Part shown: piece after piece, positions 8,360 to 16,913 of the stretch
How the letters are laid out: each line of letters begins with the position of its first letter
Position numbering within the stretch: position 1 is the first letter of the stretch
Origin: Rheinheimera texasensis DSM 17496
Lineage (GTDB): Bacteria; Pseudomonadota; Gammaproteobacteria; Enterobacterales; Alteromonadaceae
Direction: 5' to 3'
Assembly: GCF_000711985.1 (NCBI RefSeq)
Contig: NZ_JONU01000007.1
Coordinates: forward strand, 496,001-560,000
Length of the DNA: 64,000 bases
Notes under the pieces: model-generated
Told to the model about the DNA's origin: nothing
Database searches by the model: none
What the model saw: only the letters and a program-made list of their open reading frames with translations
Program-made: the position numbers and the translations under genes

Positions 8360-9196
8360 ATGACCACCTCTTCATACATTCCACCCAAAGTCTGGCAATT
8401 TGACAGTGAAAATGGCGGCGCTTTTGCCGCTATTAACAGACCCACCGCCGGCGCCCGCAGTCAAACCACCTTGCCGCGTGGCCAACATGCGCTGCAGCTA
8501 TATTCGCTGGCAACGCCAAATGGCATCAAAGTAACGGTTTTATTGGAAGAATTGCTGGAGCTTGGCTTTGACGCCGCTGATTACGATGCCTGGTTGATTG
8601 ATATCCGCAGCGGCGCGCAGTTTGGCAGTGATTTTGTCGCGATAAACCCAAACAGTAAAATTCCGGCGCTGCTGGATCACAGCACCAATCCGCCGACCCG
8701 CTTGTTTGAGTCCGGCTCAATTTTGCTTTATCTGGCAGAGAAATTTGGCGTGTTGCTCGGTAACTCCAGCGCTGAGCGCACAGAGATTCTGAACTGGCTG
8801 TTCTGGCAAATGGGCAGCGCGCCTTTTGTTGGCGGCGGTTTTGGCCATTTTTATGTCTATGCCCCGGAAAAATTCGAGTATCCGATCAACCGTTATGCGA
8901 TGGAAACCAAACGCCAGCTTGATGTGTTAGAACGGCAACTGGCACAACAGCCCTTTATTGCAGGTGATAGCTACAGCATCGCTGATATCGCCATCTGGCC
9001 CTGGTACGGCCAGCTGGTATTAGGGCAACTGTATAACGCAGCAGAATTTCTCTCGGTGCATGAATACCCGCAGCTGCAAGCCTGGGCAGCGCGCATCGCA
9101 GCACGTCCTGCCGTGGCGCGAGGCCTGCGGGTCAACCGCAACTGGGGGCCGGAAGCACTACAACTGCCGGAGCGGCACAGTCGCAGTGATTTTTAA
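8360..9196 (+). CDS. yghU: Glutathione-dependent disulfide-bond oxidoreductase, YghU family
   Basis: 278 residues. The sequence follows Escherichia coli YghU along its length: IPPKVWQFDSENGGAFAAINRP at the N-terminus, LQLYSLATPNGIKVTVLLEELLELG, NPNSKIPALLDH (the glutathione-binding loop), RLFESGSILLYLAEKFG, and AGDSYSIADIAIWPWYG in the helical domain. YghU is a Nu-class GST fold that binds two glutathiones and reduces disulfides in the cytoplasm. The ATG at 8360 follows CCGGAG. It ends tail to tail with the REC-HDOD gene, overlapping by 4 bases. It appears to be a stand-alone gene. Confidence 0.92.
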   Translation: MTTSSYIPPKVWQFDSENGGAFAAINRPTAGARSQTTLPRGQHALQLYSLATPNGIKVTVLLEELLELGFDAADYDAWLIDIRSGAQFGSDFVAINPNSKIPALLDHSTNPPTRLFESGSILLYLAEKFGVLLGNSSAERTEILNWLFWQMGSAPFVGGGFGHFYVYAPEKFEYPINRYAMETKRQLDVLERQLAQQPFIAGDSYSIADIAIWPWYGQLVLGQLYNAAEFLSVHEYPQLQAWAARIAARPAVARGLRVNRNWGPEALQLPERHSRSDF

Positions 9197-10344
9197 ACTG
9201 CGCTGTGACCATTTAATAGCGGTAATTGCTGCAGTGCCTGCTGCAAACCGGGATGGGCCACCAGTTTTGCCATCTGCAGCAGGTAGTCCCGGCTGCACTG
9301 CAGCAGATATTGCCGCGCAATAAACAAAATAAAAGGACGTAAATCAGCTGGATCAGGCGTTTGGCCCTGACTGCTTATCAACAGTTCCAGCTCACATAAT
9401 TCAGCCGGATACCCCCACAAAGTCAGCAGATACACCGTCATCACGCTATCGCTGGCTATACCGTTGATGGTTGCGGGCACTACAGGACCGCCACCGGCGT
9501 GCAACTGTAATTTGCTCAGTGGCCCAAGCGCACTTAATAACGCCGACACATAGAGTAAATCTTGTTGTTCAGCCGGCAATAACGTGGCCTGCGCCAGTTG
9601 CCGCACGGTAGCTGCCAGACGGAACGCGCGTTCACTGAGCTGCCGGTGTTCGCTGCCCTGTTGCTGACTACCGGCAGACTGCTCCACCGCCATAAGAGTC
9701 ACGATGGCTTCAACCAGACGCAGCCCAAGCCGCATCAGGGCTTCCGATAAGGAATGCGTCGAGCGGCTGTAGCCGAGAAACGCCGAATTGGCCAGCTGCA
9801 TCAGCCTTGCTGCGATCACCGGCTCGTGGGCAATCAAATCAACAATCTGAGTCAAATCTGGTTCTGCTGCCGTCAAAGCCTGTCGCAATTGCCGGATCAC
9901 GGCCGGCAACACCGGTAAATTATCCCCCGTCCCGAGTTTGCGACGTAAATCATCCGGTAGATGCAACATGCGCAGGCGGTCAATACAACTGCATAAATCC
10001 TGCAGGTCATGCTCACTGAACGGCTTACCCAACACAAAATGCGCTTGCACGCTGACGCTGCTGACCACTTCCTCTGTGGTATCGCCGGTCATCAGCACCC
10101 GCACCGACTGCGGGTACACAGCCATCACTTGCGAAAGCACCATGTCGCCATTGATGTCTGGCATCAGGAAATCACTGATGACTAAATCCGGCACCACGCC
10201 TGATGGCAGAGTACTGGGCCAGTGCTGCGCGTCTTCACAAAGATAATACTGCCAGTCTGGCCTGAGCCGCAGCGCTGCCCGCAGCAGCGCCTTGAGCATG
10301 AAACTGTCATCATCGATAAACAATACCACGGGTTTATCAGCCAT
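9193..10344 (-). CDS. Response regulator with HDOD output domain
   Basis: 383 residues. The receiver (about 1-125) has D11-D13, phosphoacceptor D58 (LVISDFLMPD) and the Lys of VLGKPF. An HDOD domain (about 145-340) follows, shown by LPVLPAVIRQLRQAL, DLIAHEPVIAARLMQLANSAFLG and a run ending ALMRLGLRLVEAIVTLMAVEQ. HDOD domains resemble HD hydrolases but lack the metal-binding residues and act as signalling adaptors. It is the last gene of a three-gene minus-strand operon (HTH-REC, REC-EAL, REC-HDOD); its ATG shares one base with the upstream stop (TAATG), with CAGGAG before it. The cognate kinase is probably one of those encoded nearby. Confidence 0.88.
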   Translation of the reverse strand: MADKPVVLFIDDDSFMLKALLRAALRLRPDWQYYLCEDAQHWPSTLPSGVVPDLVISDFLMPDINGDMVLSQVMAVYPQSVRVLMTGDTTEEVVSSVSVQAHFVLGKPFSEHDLQDLCSCIDRLRMLHLPDDLRRKLGTGDNLPVLPAVIRQLRQALTAAEPDLTQIVDLIAHEPVIAARLMQLANSAFLGYSRSTHSLSEALMRLGLRLVEAIVTLMAVEQSAGSQQQGSEHRQLSERAFRLAATVRQLAQATLLPAEQQDLLYVSALLSALGPLSKLQLHAGGGPVVPATINGIASDSVMTVYLLTLWGYPAELCELELLISSQGQTPDPADLRPFILFIARQYLLQCSRDYLLQMAKLVAHPGLQQALQQLPLLNGHSAV

Positions 10345-12323
10345 TAGTCTGCTCCTGTTATCTGGCCCGGCGCTCTGAGCTTCTGCAGAAACTCCGTCTC
10401 GGCCACAGGCCGTGCCACCAGATAGCCCTGTGCCAGGTCGCAGCCCATATCGCGCAACAGCTGCAGTTGCTCAGCGGTTTCAACCCCCTCCACCACCACT
10501 TCAACCTGAAGCGCGTGCGCCATCCGGCAAATATTGCTGACCAGGCTTTGGGTATTGATATTGGCTTCCAGATCCTGGATCAGCGACCGGTCAATTTTCA
10601 ACACATCAACAGGCAGACGGGATAAATAGGCCAATGAGGAATAACCAGTACCGAAATCGTCGATGGCAATACGTACACCCAGCGCTTTCAGCGCCTGTAG
10701 CGCCTGTGCGCTTTGGGTCAAGTCCTGCATCATCCAGGATTCGGTCAGTTCCAGCTCCAGCATCGACGGGTCGACACCGGTTTCAGCGAATATCCGCTGC
10801 ACCTGGGCGATAAAATCAGCCTGCGCCAGCTGAGCCCCGGAAATATTCACCGCCATACGTGCCAGCGGCTGCTGCTGTTCGCGCCAGCGTACCGCACTGA
10901 GACAAGCCTGACGCATCACCCACAGGCCAATTTCAATGATCTGGCCATCGTGCTCGGCGATCGGAATGAACAATGCCGGTGACACCATACCGAGTTCCGG
11001 ATGCCGCCAGCGCAGCAACGCCTCGCAGCTGTCGATCATATTGCTGTGCAAATCCAGTTTGGCTTGATAATACAATTCAAATTGTTCGCGCTCTACCGCA
11101 CTATATAACGCATCACTGATACGCAATTGTTGGCGTTTTTTATCTGCGACACCGGCGGAAAAACGCATAAAAAAGGCATGAGGGCTGTGCAGATGGATGC
11201 GGTTACTGGTTAACACGTTATTGAGCAGCCCTTTTGCACTGTCGCCATCCTCCGGCGCCATACAGTAACTGACTGTAAACTGTGGCCGCAGCGCCGTCGC
11301 CTGATGCTCCAGTTGTGTGCGGACTTTGTGCAACAAATCGGTCAGTTGTCGGTGCACTGTGACTTCGTCCGGAGCATCCGGTAAGGTCAGAATAAACAAC
11401 TCATTGGCCAGATAAGCCAGCGAGCCATAGGGCCGACAGGCTTGCATTAGAATTTGGCAAATGGTTTCAAACAGCTGGCCGGCTTCGGCAAAACCCAGCA
11501 TATCCGCCCAGTCACTGAAGTTCTTTAAGCGCACTGCTGCCACAGCAAAAGGCCGCTGCTGCGCTAACAATGAATCCAGTTTTTGCAACACGGCATGCTG
11601 ATCCATGAGGCCGGAAGTATAAATAGCAGCAGGACCGTCCTGCTGCTGCAGCCGTTTGAAACCGACCAAAGTGGCTTCGGCGTCCTGATATTGCACATGC
11701 AGTTCAAACGTTTCACCACTTCGGGTCTGCACATCCATCGAACCATGTATATCCTGTAAAAAGGCCTGTTGCTGGTTATCGTTTAAATGGAACCATTGTT
11801 CGAACAAAGTGCCGCTGAGACCACCCGCAGTTTGCCCTAACAACTGTTGCGCGGCACCGTTGCTGCGCAGGATCACGGCTTCCGGGCTCAGTTCCAGCAA
11901 AGCACCGTTGCCGGCGATCAGTAACTGATTCCGCACCCGCTCGCTACGCTGATGGCGGTACAGCTGAAACGCCGCCGCAATTTCCGCCAGCAGGTGGTCA
12001 TCTTCCCAGGGTTTTTGCAAAAAACGGAACGCGGTTCCGGAATTGAGCAATTGCAGCACTGACTGGAAATCAGAAAACCCGCTGAGGACCAGACAAACAG
12101 ATTCCGGATACAATCGCTTCACTCTGGCCAATAATTCAGCGCCGGTCATCTCCGGCATGCGGTAGTCCGAGATCACCACCTGGCAATTATTCTGCTGTAA
12201 CACCTGCAGCGCCTCAGCTCCGCTGGCTGCGGTAAATACCCGATAACCCGAGCGTATCAGCAAACGTTCCAGCGCTTTGAGAATGGATACTTCATCGTCA
12301 ACTAACAGGATTTTATTCGGCAT
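10344..12323 (-). CDS. Response regulator with PAS, degenerate GGDEF and EAL domains
   Basis: 659 residues from the ATG at 12323 (MPNKILLVDD), which fits the receiver start and overlaps the upstream gene by 11 bases. REC about 1-125 with phosphoacceptor D53. A PAS-like region (about 140-235) includes ELSPEAVILRSNGAAQQLLG. Next comes a diguanylate-cyclase-like domain whose GGDEF site reads LANELF, so it should not make c-di-GMP. The EAL domain (about 400-650) keeps EALLRW, NISGAQL, ELTESW, DDFGTGYSSLAYL and VVEGVET, so c-di-GMP phosphodiesterase activity is likely. Phosphorylation probably tunes EAL activity. It is the middle gene of the operon running from 12927 to 9193. Confidence 0.9.
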   Translation of the reverse strand: MPNKILLVDDEVSILKALERLLIRSGYRVFTAASGAEALQVLQQNNCQVVISDYRMPEMTGAELLARVKRLYPESVCLVLSGFSDFQSVLQLLNSGTAFRFLQKPWEDDHLLAEIAAAFQLYRHQRSERVRNQLLIAGNGALLELSPEAVILRSNGAAQQLLGQTAGGLSGTLFEQWFHLNDNQQQAFLQDIHGSMDVQTRSGETFELHVQYQDAEATLVGFKRLQQQDGPAAIYTSGLMDQHAVLQKLDSLLAQQRPFAVAAVRLKNFSDWADMLGFAEAGQLFETICQILMQACRPYGSLAYLANELFILTLPDAPDEVTVHRQLTDLLHKVRTQLEHQATALRPQFTVSYCMAPEDGDSAKGLLNNVLTSNRIHLHSPHAFFMRFSAGVADKKRQQLRISDALYSAVEREQFELYYQAKLDLHSNMIDSCEALLRWRHPELGMVSPALFIPIAEHDGQIIEIGLWVMRQACLSAVRWREQQQPLARMAVNISGAQLAQADFIAQVQRIFAETGVDPSMLELELTESWMMQDLTQSAQALQALKALGVRIAIDDFGTGYSSLAYLSRLPVDVLKIDRSLIQDLEANINTQSLVSNICRMAHALQVEVVVEGVETAEQLQLLRDMGCDLAQGYLVARPVAETEFLQKLRAPGQITGAD

Positions 12324-12927
12324 TATCCGCTCCAGTGCGCAGCAGTTGCTGCACCAGCTGTAATAACTGCTCGTTGTCAAAAGGCTTAGGTAACGTAGCA
12401 TCAGCCCCTAAAGCTCGTGCTTTGGCCAACTCGTCTGGCCCAAGGCCAGAGATCACCAGAATCCGCACCGCCGCCAGTTCAGGCTGTTGACGGATAAAAC
12501 TCAGCACTTCAAAACCATCGAGGCCCGGCATCGATAAATCGAGCGTGACCAAATCAGGCTTGCCGGTACTGATCTTGACGCCGGCCTGAAATCCATCAGC
12601 GGCAAAATCTAACTGGTAACCGGCACCGAACAGCACACGACGAATAGCATTGCGGTAAGCCATTTCGTCATCAATCACCAGAATGCGCGCCGACAGCATG
12701 GCATGTGGCACGGGCGTCTGCACGGACTGGCTGGTATCGATCAAGTCCTGCGGCATCGGCATCTGTTGCTGTTGTAAAAAGCGGATAAAGTCATCGAGCA
12801 GCACCCGATAATTACCCCGTCCCGGTAACTTGTGGCCCTTCAGCTGACCGTTGGCGATCCACCGGCTGACAGTACGGTGATGCACATCACAATAAGCGGC
12901 AATTTCACCGGGCTTCAAAGTTTTCAT
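12313..12927 (-). CDS. HTH-REC protein: excisionase/MerR-like DNA-binding domain fused to C-terminal receiver
   Basis: 204 residues. The ATG at 12927 has CAGGAA 8 bases upstream; a longer reading from 12972 lacks support. Residues 1-55 form a small winged HTH of the excisionase/helix-turn-helix-17 type: EIAAYCDVHHRTVSRWIANGQ then LPGRGNYRVLLDDFIRFLQ. After a linker (55-78), a receiver (about 80-200) has D86-D87, phosphoacceptor D130 (LVTLDLSMPG) and K181 (LPKPF). The usual regulator order (REC first) is reversed. It heads the operon with REC-EAL and REC-HDOD and is divergent from a REC-HD-GYP gene. A second protein with this layout is at 29313. DNA binding is inferred from the fold. Confidence 0.85.
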   Translation of the reverse strand: MKTLKPGEIAAYCDVHHRTVSRWIANGQLKGHKLPGRGNYRVLLDDFIRFLQQQQMPMPQDLIDTSQSVQTPVPHAMLSARILVIDDEMAYRNAIRRVLFGAGYQLDFAADGFQAGVKISTGKPDLVTLDLSMPGLDGFEVLSFIRQQPELAAVRILVISGLGPDELAKARALGADATLPKPFDNEQLLQLVQQLLRTGADNAE

Positions 12928-12987
12928 CGGGCTTTCCTGTGTGGGCAACTTGACTTCTGCATGGTATAGCATAAATTGTCTATTAAA

Positions 12988-13009
12988 GACAAATGCGACA
13001 AATGAGATA
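12988..13009. promoter_or_regulatory. Tandem GACAAATG element, including GACAAATGAGA
   Basis: Two GACAAATG octamers, 9 bases apart (12988 and 12997), sit in the 96-base gap between the divergent HTH-REC and REC-HD-GYP genes. The second continues as GACAAATGAGATA. The same GACAAATGAGA core occurs at the heads of the cheW operon and the second cheY operon, so it is a candidate shared operator of the signalling block. Confidence 0.5.
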
Positions 13010-13023
13010 TTTCAGGACTGCAT

Positions 13024-14361
13024 ATGGCTACTGATTCTATACAAGCGCTTCCGGTGTTGTTGTGTGTCGATGATGAGCCCGGCATCCTGAAGTCTTTGCA
13101 ACGGTTATTTATTGGCCAACCTATCCATCTCGAGTTGGCTGGTAGTGGCCGTCAGGCGCTTGAATTGATGCAGCAAATGCGCGTGCAGGTCATTATTTGC
13201 GACATGCGCATGCCCGAAATGACCGGAGCTGAGTTTTTAGCACAGGCGGCTCAGCAACAACCGGATTGTTACCGCATTCTGATGACCGGCTATGCTGACC
13301 TTGCGTCCACTGTTCAGGCGATTAATCTTGGAAAAATCCACCGTTATGTACAAAAGCCCTGGAACAACCAGGAATTGTTGACGCTGGTCGAAGAAGGGCT
13401 GGAGATGTTCCGGCTGATCAGGGCGAATAAACAGCTGACTGCGCAAGTTGCTAAACAAAATCAGGAACTGAAAGTACTGAACCACAATCTGGAAGAAATG
13501 GTACAACACCGGACTGCGCAACTGAAAAAGACGCTCTCACAGCTCAAAAGCCTGGTACAGCAACTCGAGACCGATCATAAAGCGACTCTCGAAGTCCTGT
13601 ACAACATCATCAGTAACGATCCGGCACTATCCGGCGAGTTCGCATTAAATGTCAGCCAAACTTGTCTGGCTTTGGGCCGGCAAATGGGATTAGAAAGGCA
13701 ACAGCGTCAGACGCTGCGCCAGGCCGGTCTGTTTTGCGAGCTTGGCAAAATCGGTCTGCCCAATACGGTAAAAGCGACGCCTTTTTATAAATTGTCGTCG
13801 CTGGAAAAATCTCAGTATCTGCAACACCCGCAATATGCCGAGGATATCCTCGCCCCTGCATTGCATCTGGCGCCAGTCCGCGAAGCCATTTCGCAACAAT
13901 ATGAACGTTTTAACGGCAGCGGGGAACCGTCGCATAAAGTCGGCACCGACATTAATATCAATGCTCGCGTGCTGGCTGTCGCCAGAGATTTCTGGATGTT
14001 TGTCTTTCAGCGTCTGAGCCAGCAAAGCCACAGTTACGACCAGGCCCTTGAACAAATAAGGCGCCAGCAAGGGACCTGGTATGACCCGGAGATTGTAATT
14101 GCGCTGTCTACATTAGTTCATACCGGTATGCGCATCGGCTCTGAACAAACTTATTCAGGCTTAAGTGTCGCAGAGCTGCTGCCGGGCATGCGTTTACAAC
14201 ATAATCTATACAACAATAAGAAACTGCTGTTATTACCCAAGGGTTCACTTCTCAATGCTGCAACCATCGATAGTCTTCGGCGCTATGAACTTAAGCACAA
14301 AATAACATTAGAAGTCCCTGTCGAGCACTCCGCGGAGATCGACCAGTCGGAAGAGGAATAG
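13024..14361 (+). CDS. Response regulator with degenerate HD-GYP domain
   Basis: 445 residues. REC (about 8-130) has D16-D17, phosphoacceptor D60 (VIICDMRMPEM) and K121 (VQKPW), then a coiled coil (about 133-190). The next part aligns with HD-GYP phosphodiesterases, but the key residues are gone: the HD pair in the LLHDIGKIG segment is C238-E239 (LFCELGKIGLPN), and the HHExxDGxGYP segment reads QYERFNGSGEP (292-302). H278 of the HPQ segment is kept. The protein should therefore not hydrolyse c-di-GMP and may act by binding or protein contact. A C-terminal ELLPGMRLQHNLYN domain follows. It leads the operon with FIST, a kinase and a hybrid kinase. Confidence 0.87.
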   Translation: MATDSIQALPVLLCVDDEPGILKSLQRLFIGQPIHLELAGSGRQALELMQQMRVQVIICDMRMPEMTGAEFLAQAAQQQPDCYRILMTGYADLASTVQAINLGKIHRYVQKPWNNQELLTLVEEGLEMFRLIRANKQLTAQVAKQNQELKVLNHNLEEMVQHRTAQLKKTLSQLKSLVQQLETDHKATLEVLYNIISNDPALSGEFALNVSQTCLALGRQMGLERQQRQTLRQAGLFCELGKIGLPNTVKATPFYKLSSLEKSQYLQHPQYAEDILAPALHLAPVREAISQQYERFNGSGEPSHKVGTDININARVLAVARDFWMFVFQRLSQQSHSYDQALEQIRRQQGTWYDPEIVIALSTLVHTGMRIGSEQTYSGLSVAELLPGMRLQHNLYNNKKLLLLPKGSLLNAATIDSLRRYELKHKITLEVPVEHSAEIDQSEEE

Positions 14362-14364
14362 CTG

Positions 14365-15564
14365 ATGTTCAACTTATTACAGATTGATGCGACCGACAGC
14401 CAGGCGATGACAGCCAGCCTCAACGCAGCTTTTCACGGGAAACCTGCCAGTTTACTGATCGCAACCGGCAATGTTGCCAGTATGAAAATCCTGCAAGAAC
14501 TCGAAGATCCGCAACGCTTTAGTACCAACTGGATAGCATGCAGTTCTTGTATCGGTGCAGCCTCATCTTTCGGAGTTGACCAGGTTTCAGACCGCAGACT
14601 CACACTGCTGGTGGTCGAAGATCCCGCAGGCAGTTATGGTGTTGCCAGTGTTGTACAGGTTCCGGGCGACATCGTTCAGCAGGCCGCAGCAACAGTGAAG
14701 GCTGCCATTCTGCGAGCCAAACGCCCGGCAGAGTTACCAGCCCTGATATGGTGCATGCAAGCCCCTGGGTATGAAGAGCAGATTATCGCTGGCATCCAGC
14801 AGGTTGTGGGTGATCAGGTTCCGATTTTAGGTGGAAGTGCAGCAGATGATGCTGTCACCGGTGAGTGGTGCCAATACGATGGCCAACAATTGGCGGGAAA
14901 CTTATTGGTGATTGCCGTGTTATATCCAACAGTCGCCATCAGTAGCTACTTCAGCAGTGGGTATAGTACAGAACCGTTCAGCGGCACCGTGACAGAAGTC
15001 CAGGGCCGGCGTATTACCAAAATCAACGACCAAAGCGCTTTAGAGGTCTATAACAACTGGTTGCAGCAAACCGGAGCGCCACAACAAGCGCCAGGGCAAG
15101 TGATGAGTGACTGCACCTATTATCCGCTCGGACGTCAGCTTGCCGCTAAAGACATCCCGTTTTCTCTGCTTAGCCTGCCTACCAACATCCACAATGACGG
15201 CGGCATTGAGACATTATCTGAAGTGCAGCCCGGCGATGTGGTGACGTTGATGTCTGGCTCTAAAGAGCAGTTAGTTCGCCGCGCCAGCCACGTCGTTCGT
15301 GTCGCAACTAATAATTTACGTCTGCGTCATCAGACCGAACCTGCTGCAGCCCTTATTGTTTATTGCGCTGGCTGTATGCTGGCAGTGAGAGCAGAAATTG
15401 AACAGGTGCAACGCTCCTTAACTGAAGCACTGCCAGGCCTGCCTTATCTGGTGGCGTTTACTTTTGGCGAACAAGGGTGTTTTGCCGACGGTTATAACCG
15501 CCACGGCAACCTGATGATTTCTGCCGTTCTGTTTGGCCAGCAGCACCAGGAGAGACTGCCATGA
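14365..15564 (+). CDS. FIST-domain sensory protein
   Basis: 399 residues with no signal peptide or membrane segment. The N-terminal FIST_N part includes NWIACSSCIGAASSFGVD and VPILGGSAADDAVTG; the C-terminal FIST_C part includes EALPGLPYLVAFTFGEQGCFADGYNRHGNL. FIST domains are small-ligand sensors (amino acids have been proposed) usually fused to or encoded beside kinases and c-di-GMP enzymes. Here it is a separate protein, 3 bases after the HD-GYP gene and overlapping the next kinase gene by 4 bases (ATGA). This order implies it supplies a cytoplasmic signal to that kinase. Confidence 0.9.
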   Translation: MFNLLQIDATDSQAMTASLNAAFHGKPASLLIATGNVASMKILQELEDPQRFSTNWIACSSCIGAASSFGVDQVSDRRLTLLVVEDPAGSYGVASVVQVPGDIVQQAAATVKAAILRAKRPAELPALIWCMQAPGYEEQIIAGIQQVVGDQVPILGGSAADDAVTGEWCQYDGQQLAGNLLVIAVLYPTVAISSYFSSGYSTEPFSGTVTEVQGRRITKINDQSALEVYNNWLQQTGAPQQAPGQVMSDCTYYPLGRQLAAKDIPFSLLSLPTNIHNDGGIETLSEVQPGDVVTLMSGSKEQLVRRASHVVRVATNNLRLRHQTEPAAALIVYCAGCMLAVRAEIEQVQRSLTEALPGLPYLVAFTFGEQGCFADGYNRHGNLMISAVLFGQQHQERLP

Positions 15565-16913
15565 CATTACCTGAACTCTGGCAGGAAAAAATTCTACAAC
15601 TGACTTATGAAAAACAGCAACTTGAGCAGTTCCGCCAGCTCAATGAGTTACTCAGTCGCGGGCTGGCGGCGATTCTATCTTCAGAGCAACAAGAAACGCT
15701 GTTTAGCAAACTATTTGATGTGGTAACCCATGTCATAGATTACGACGCCATCCTGATCCTGCAATTAAATGACCAGCAAACCACTGCGCAATTGCTGGCT
15801 TGCCTGCCAGCGACTTTACCTACAGCCGACCTCACAATAGACGCAAGTTGTCCGTTGTTTCGACAGGATTTAAATTTGTTTGATCTGTCACTGCTGGATT
15901 GGTGGCAACAGCTTTTACCACTGACGGCCGGTTATAAATCTGCCCTGACCTACCCGCTGCACACGCCGCAATCGGCTTACACCATGATTTTGCTGTCACG
16001 CCGGATCGGTGCATTCTCCGCTAACAGTGCTGTAATTTTACGTTCGTTCAGTACTTTTATTGCCAGTACACTCTCGCAGTTGGAAAAGCGTAAACTGCAG
16101 GATGAACGCGATACATTGCGGGCACAACAACACCGCATTGAGCAAAGCCTGTTACGGCAGGAAAAAATGGCTGCCATCGGTCAGCTGGCGGCAGGCGTAG
16201 CGCACGAGCTGAATAATCCACTGGGTTTTATCTACTGCAACCTCAATACGCTCAAACATTATCTGCAACAATACGACAGCTTTATTCAGTCGAGCGTAGC
16301 CGCTCATCCCGAACTAATCCCGCAAGCCAAGGCTCTGCAACTGGATTATATCCGCAGTGAGAGCAAGGACCTGTTAGAAGAATCACTGGAAGGAGCACGA
16401 CGCGCCCGAGACATTATCAATAATTTGCGTACTTTCTCCCATCCGGATGAAAAGACCATGCAGGAGATTGACTTCGGAACTCTGCTCAAAGATACAGCAC
16501 GAATCGCCCAAACTCAGGTGAAACACAACGCCAAAATACAGCTGGATTTGCCGGACTCGCCAGCAATGGTGTGCGGCAATTCCACACAACTCAGTCAGGT
16601 CTTACTGAATTTACTGATGAACGCCAACCAGGCAATTACCAACGGCAAAGGTGAGATCCGGCTGATACTGCGCGAAACATCAGGACTGTGGCAGCTACAA
16701 ATCACGGATAACGGCTGCGGGATTGCCGAACATGTGGCAGCGCATATTTTTGAGCCGTTTTTTACCACTAAACCGGTCGGTCAAGGCACCGGGCTGGGTC
16801 TGTCGATGTCCAGAGCTATTGCTGAGCAACATGGCGGCAGTCTGATGCTGGCCAGTTCCGGTAGCACCGGTTCCAGCTTTGTATTAACACTGCCGGCACT
16901 GGAGCAGTGCTGA
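15561..16913 (+). CDS. Cytoplasmic sensor histidine kinase (GAF-like, HisKA, HATPase)
   Basis: 450 residues without membrane segments. Residues about 30-175 look like a GAF-type sensor (SRGLAAILSSEQQETLFSKLFDVV onwards). A coiled coil precedes the H-box AAGVAHELNNPLGF with phosphoacceptor H215. ATPase motifs are NLLMNANQAI, ITDNGCGI and the GTGLGLSMSRAIAEQHGG run. HELNNP marks the HPK4/NtrB-like class. It overlaps the FIST gene by 4 bases and the hybrid kinase by 1 base (TGATG), so all are one operon. The partner receivers are probably in REC-HD-GYP or in other receivers of the block. Confidence 0.9.
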   Translation: MTLPELWQEKILQLTYEKQQLEQFRQLNELLSRGLAAILSSEQQETLFSKLFDVVTHVIDYDAILILQLNDQQTTAQLLACLPATLPTADLTIDASCPLFRQDLNLFDLSLLDWWQQLLPLTAGYKSALTYPLHTPQSAYTMILLSRRIGAFSANSAVILRSFSTFIASTLSQLEKRKLQDERDTLRAQQHRIEQSLLRQEKMAAIGQLAAGVAHELNNPLGFIYCNLNTLKHYLQQYDSFIQSSVAAHPELIPQAKALQLDYIRSESKDLLEESLEGARRARDIINNLRTFSHPDEKTMQEIDFGTLLKDTARIAQTQVKHNAKIQLDLPDSPAMVCGNSTQLSQVLLNLLMNANQAITNGKGEIRLILRETSGLWQLQITDNGCGIAEHVAAHIFEPFFTTKPVGQGTGLGLSMSRAIAEQHGGSLMLASSGSTGSSFVLTLPALEQC

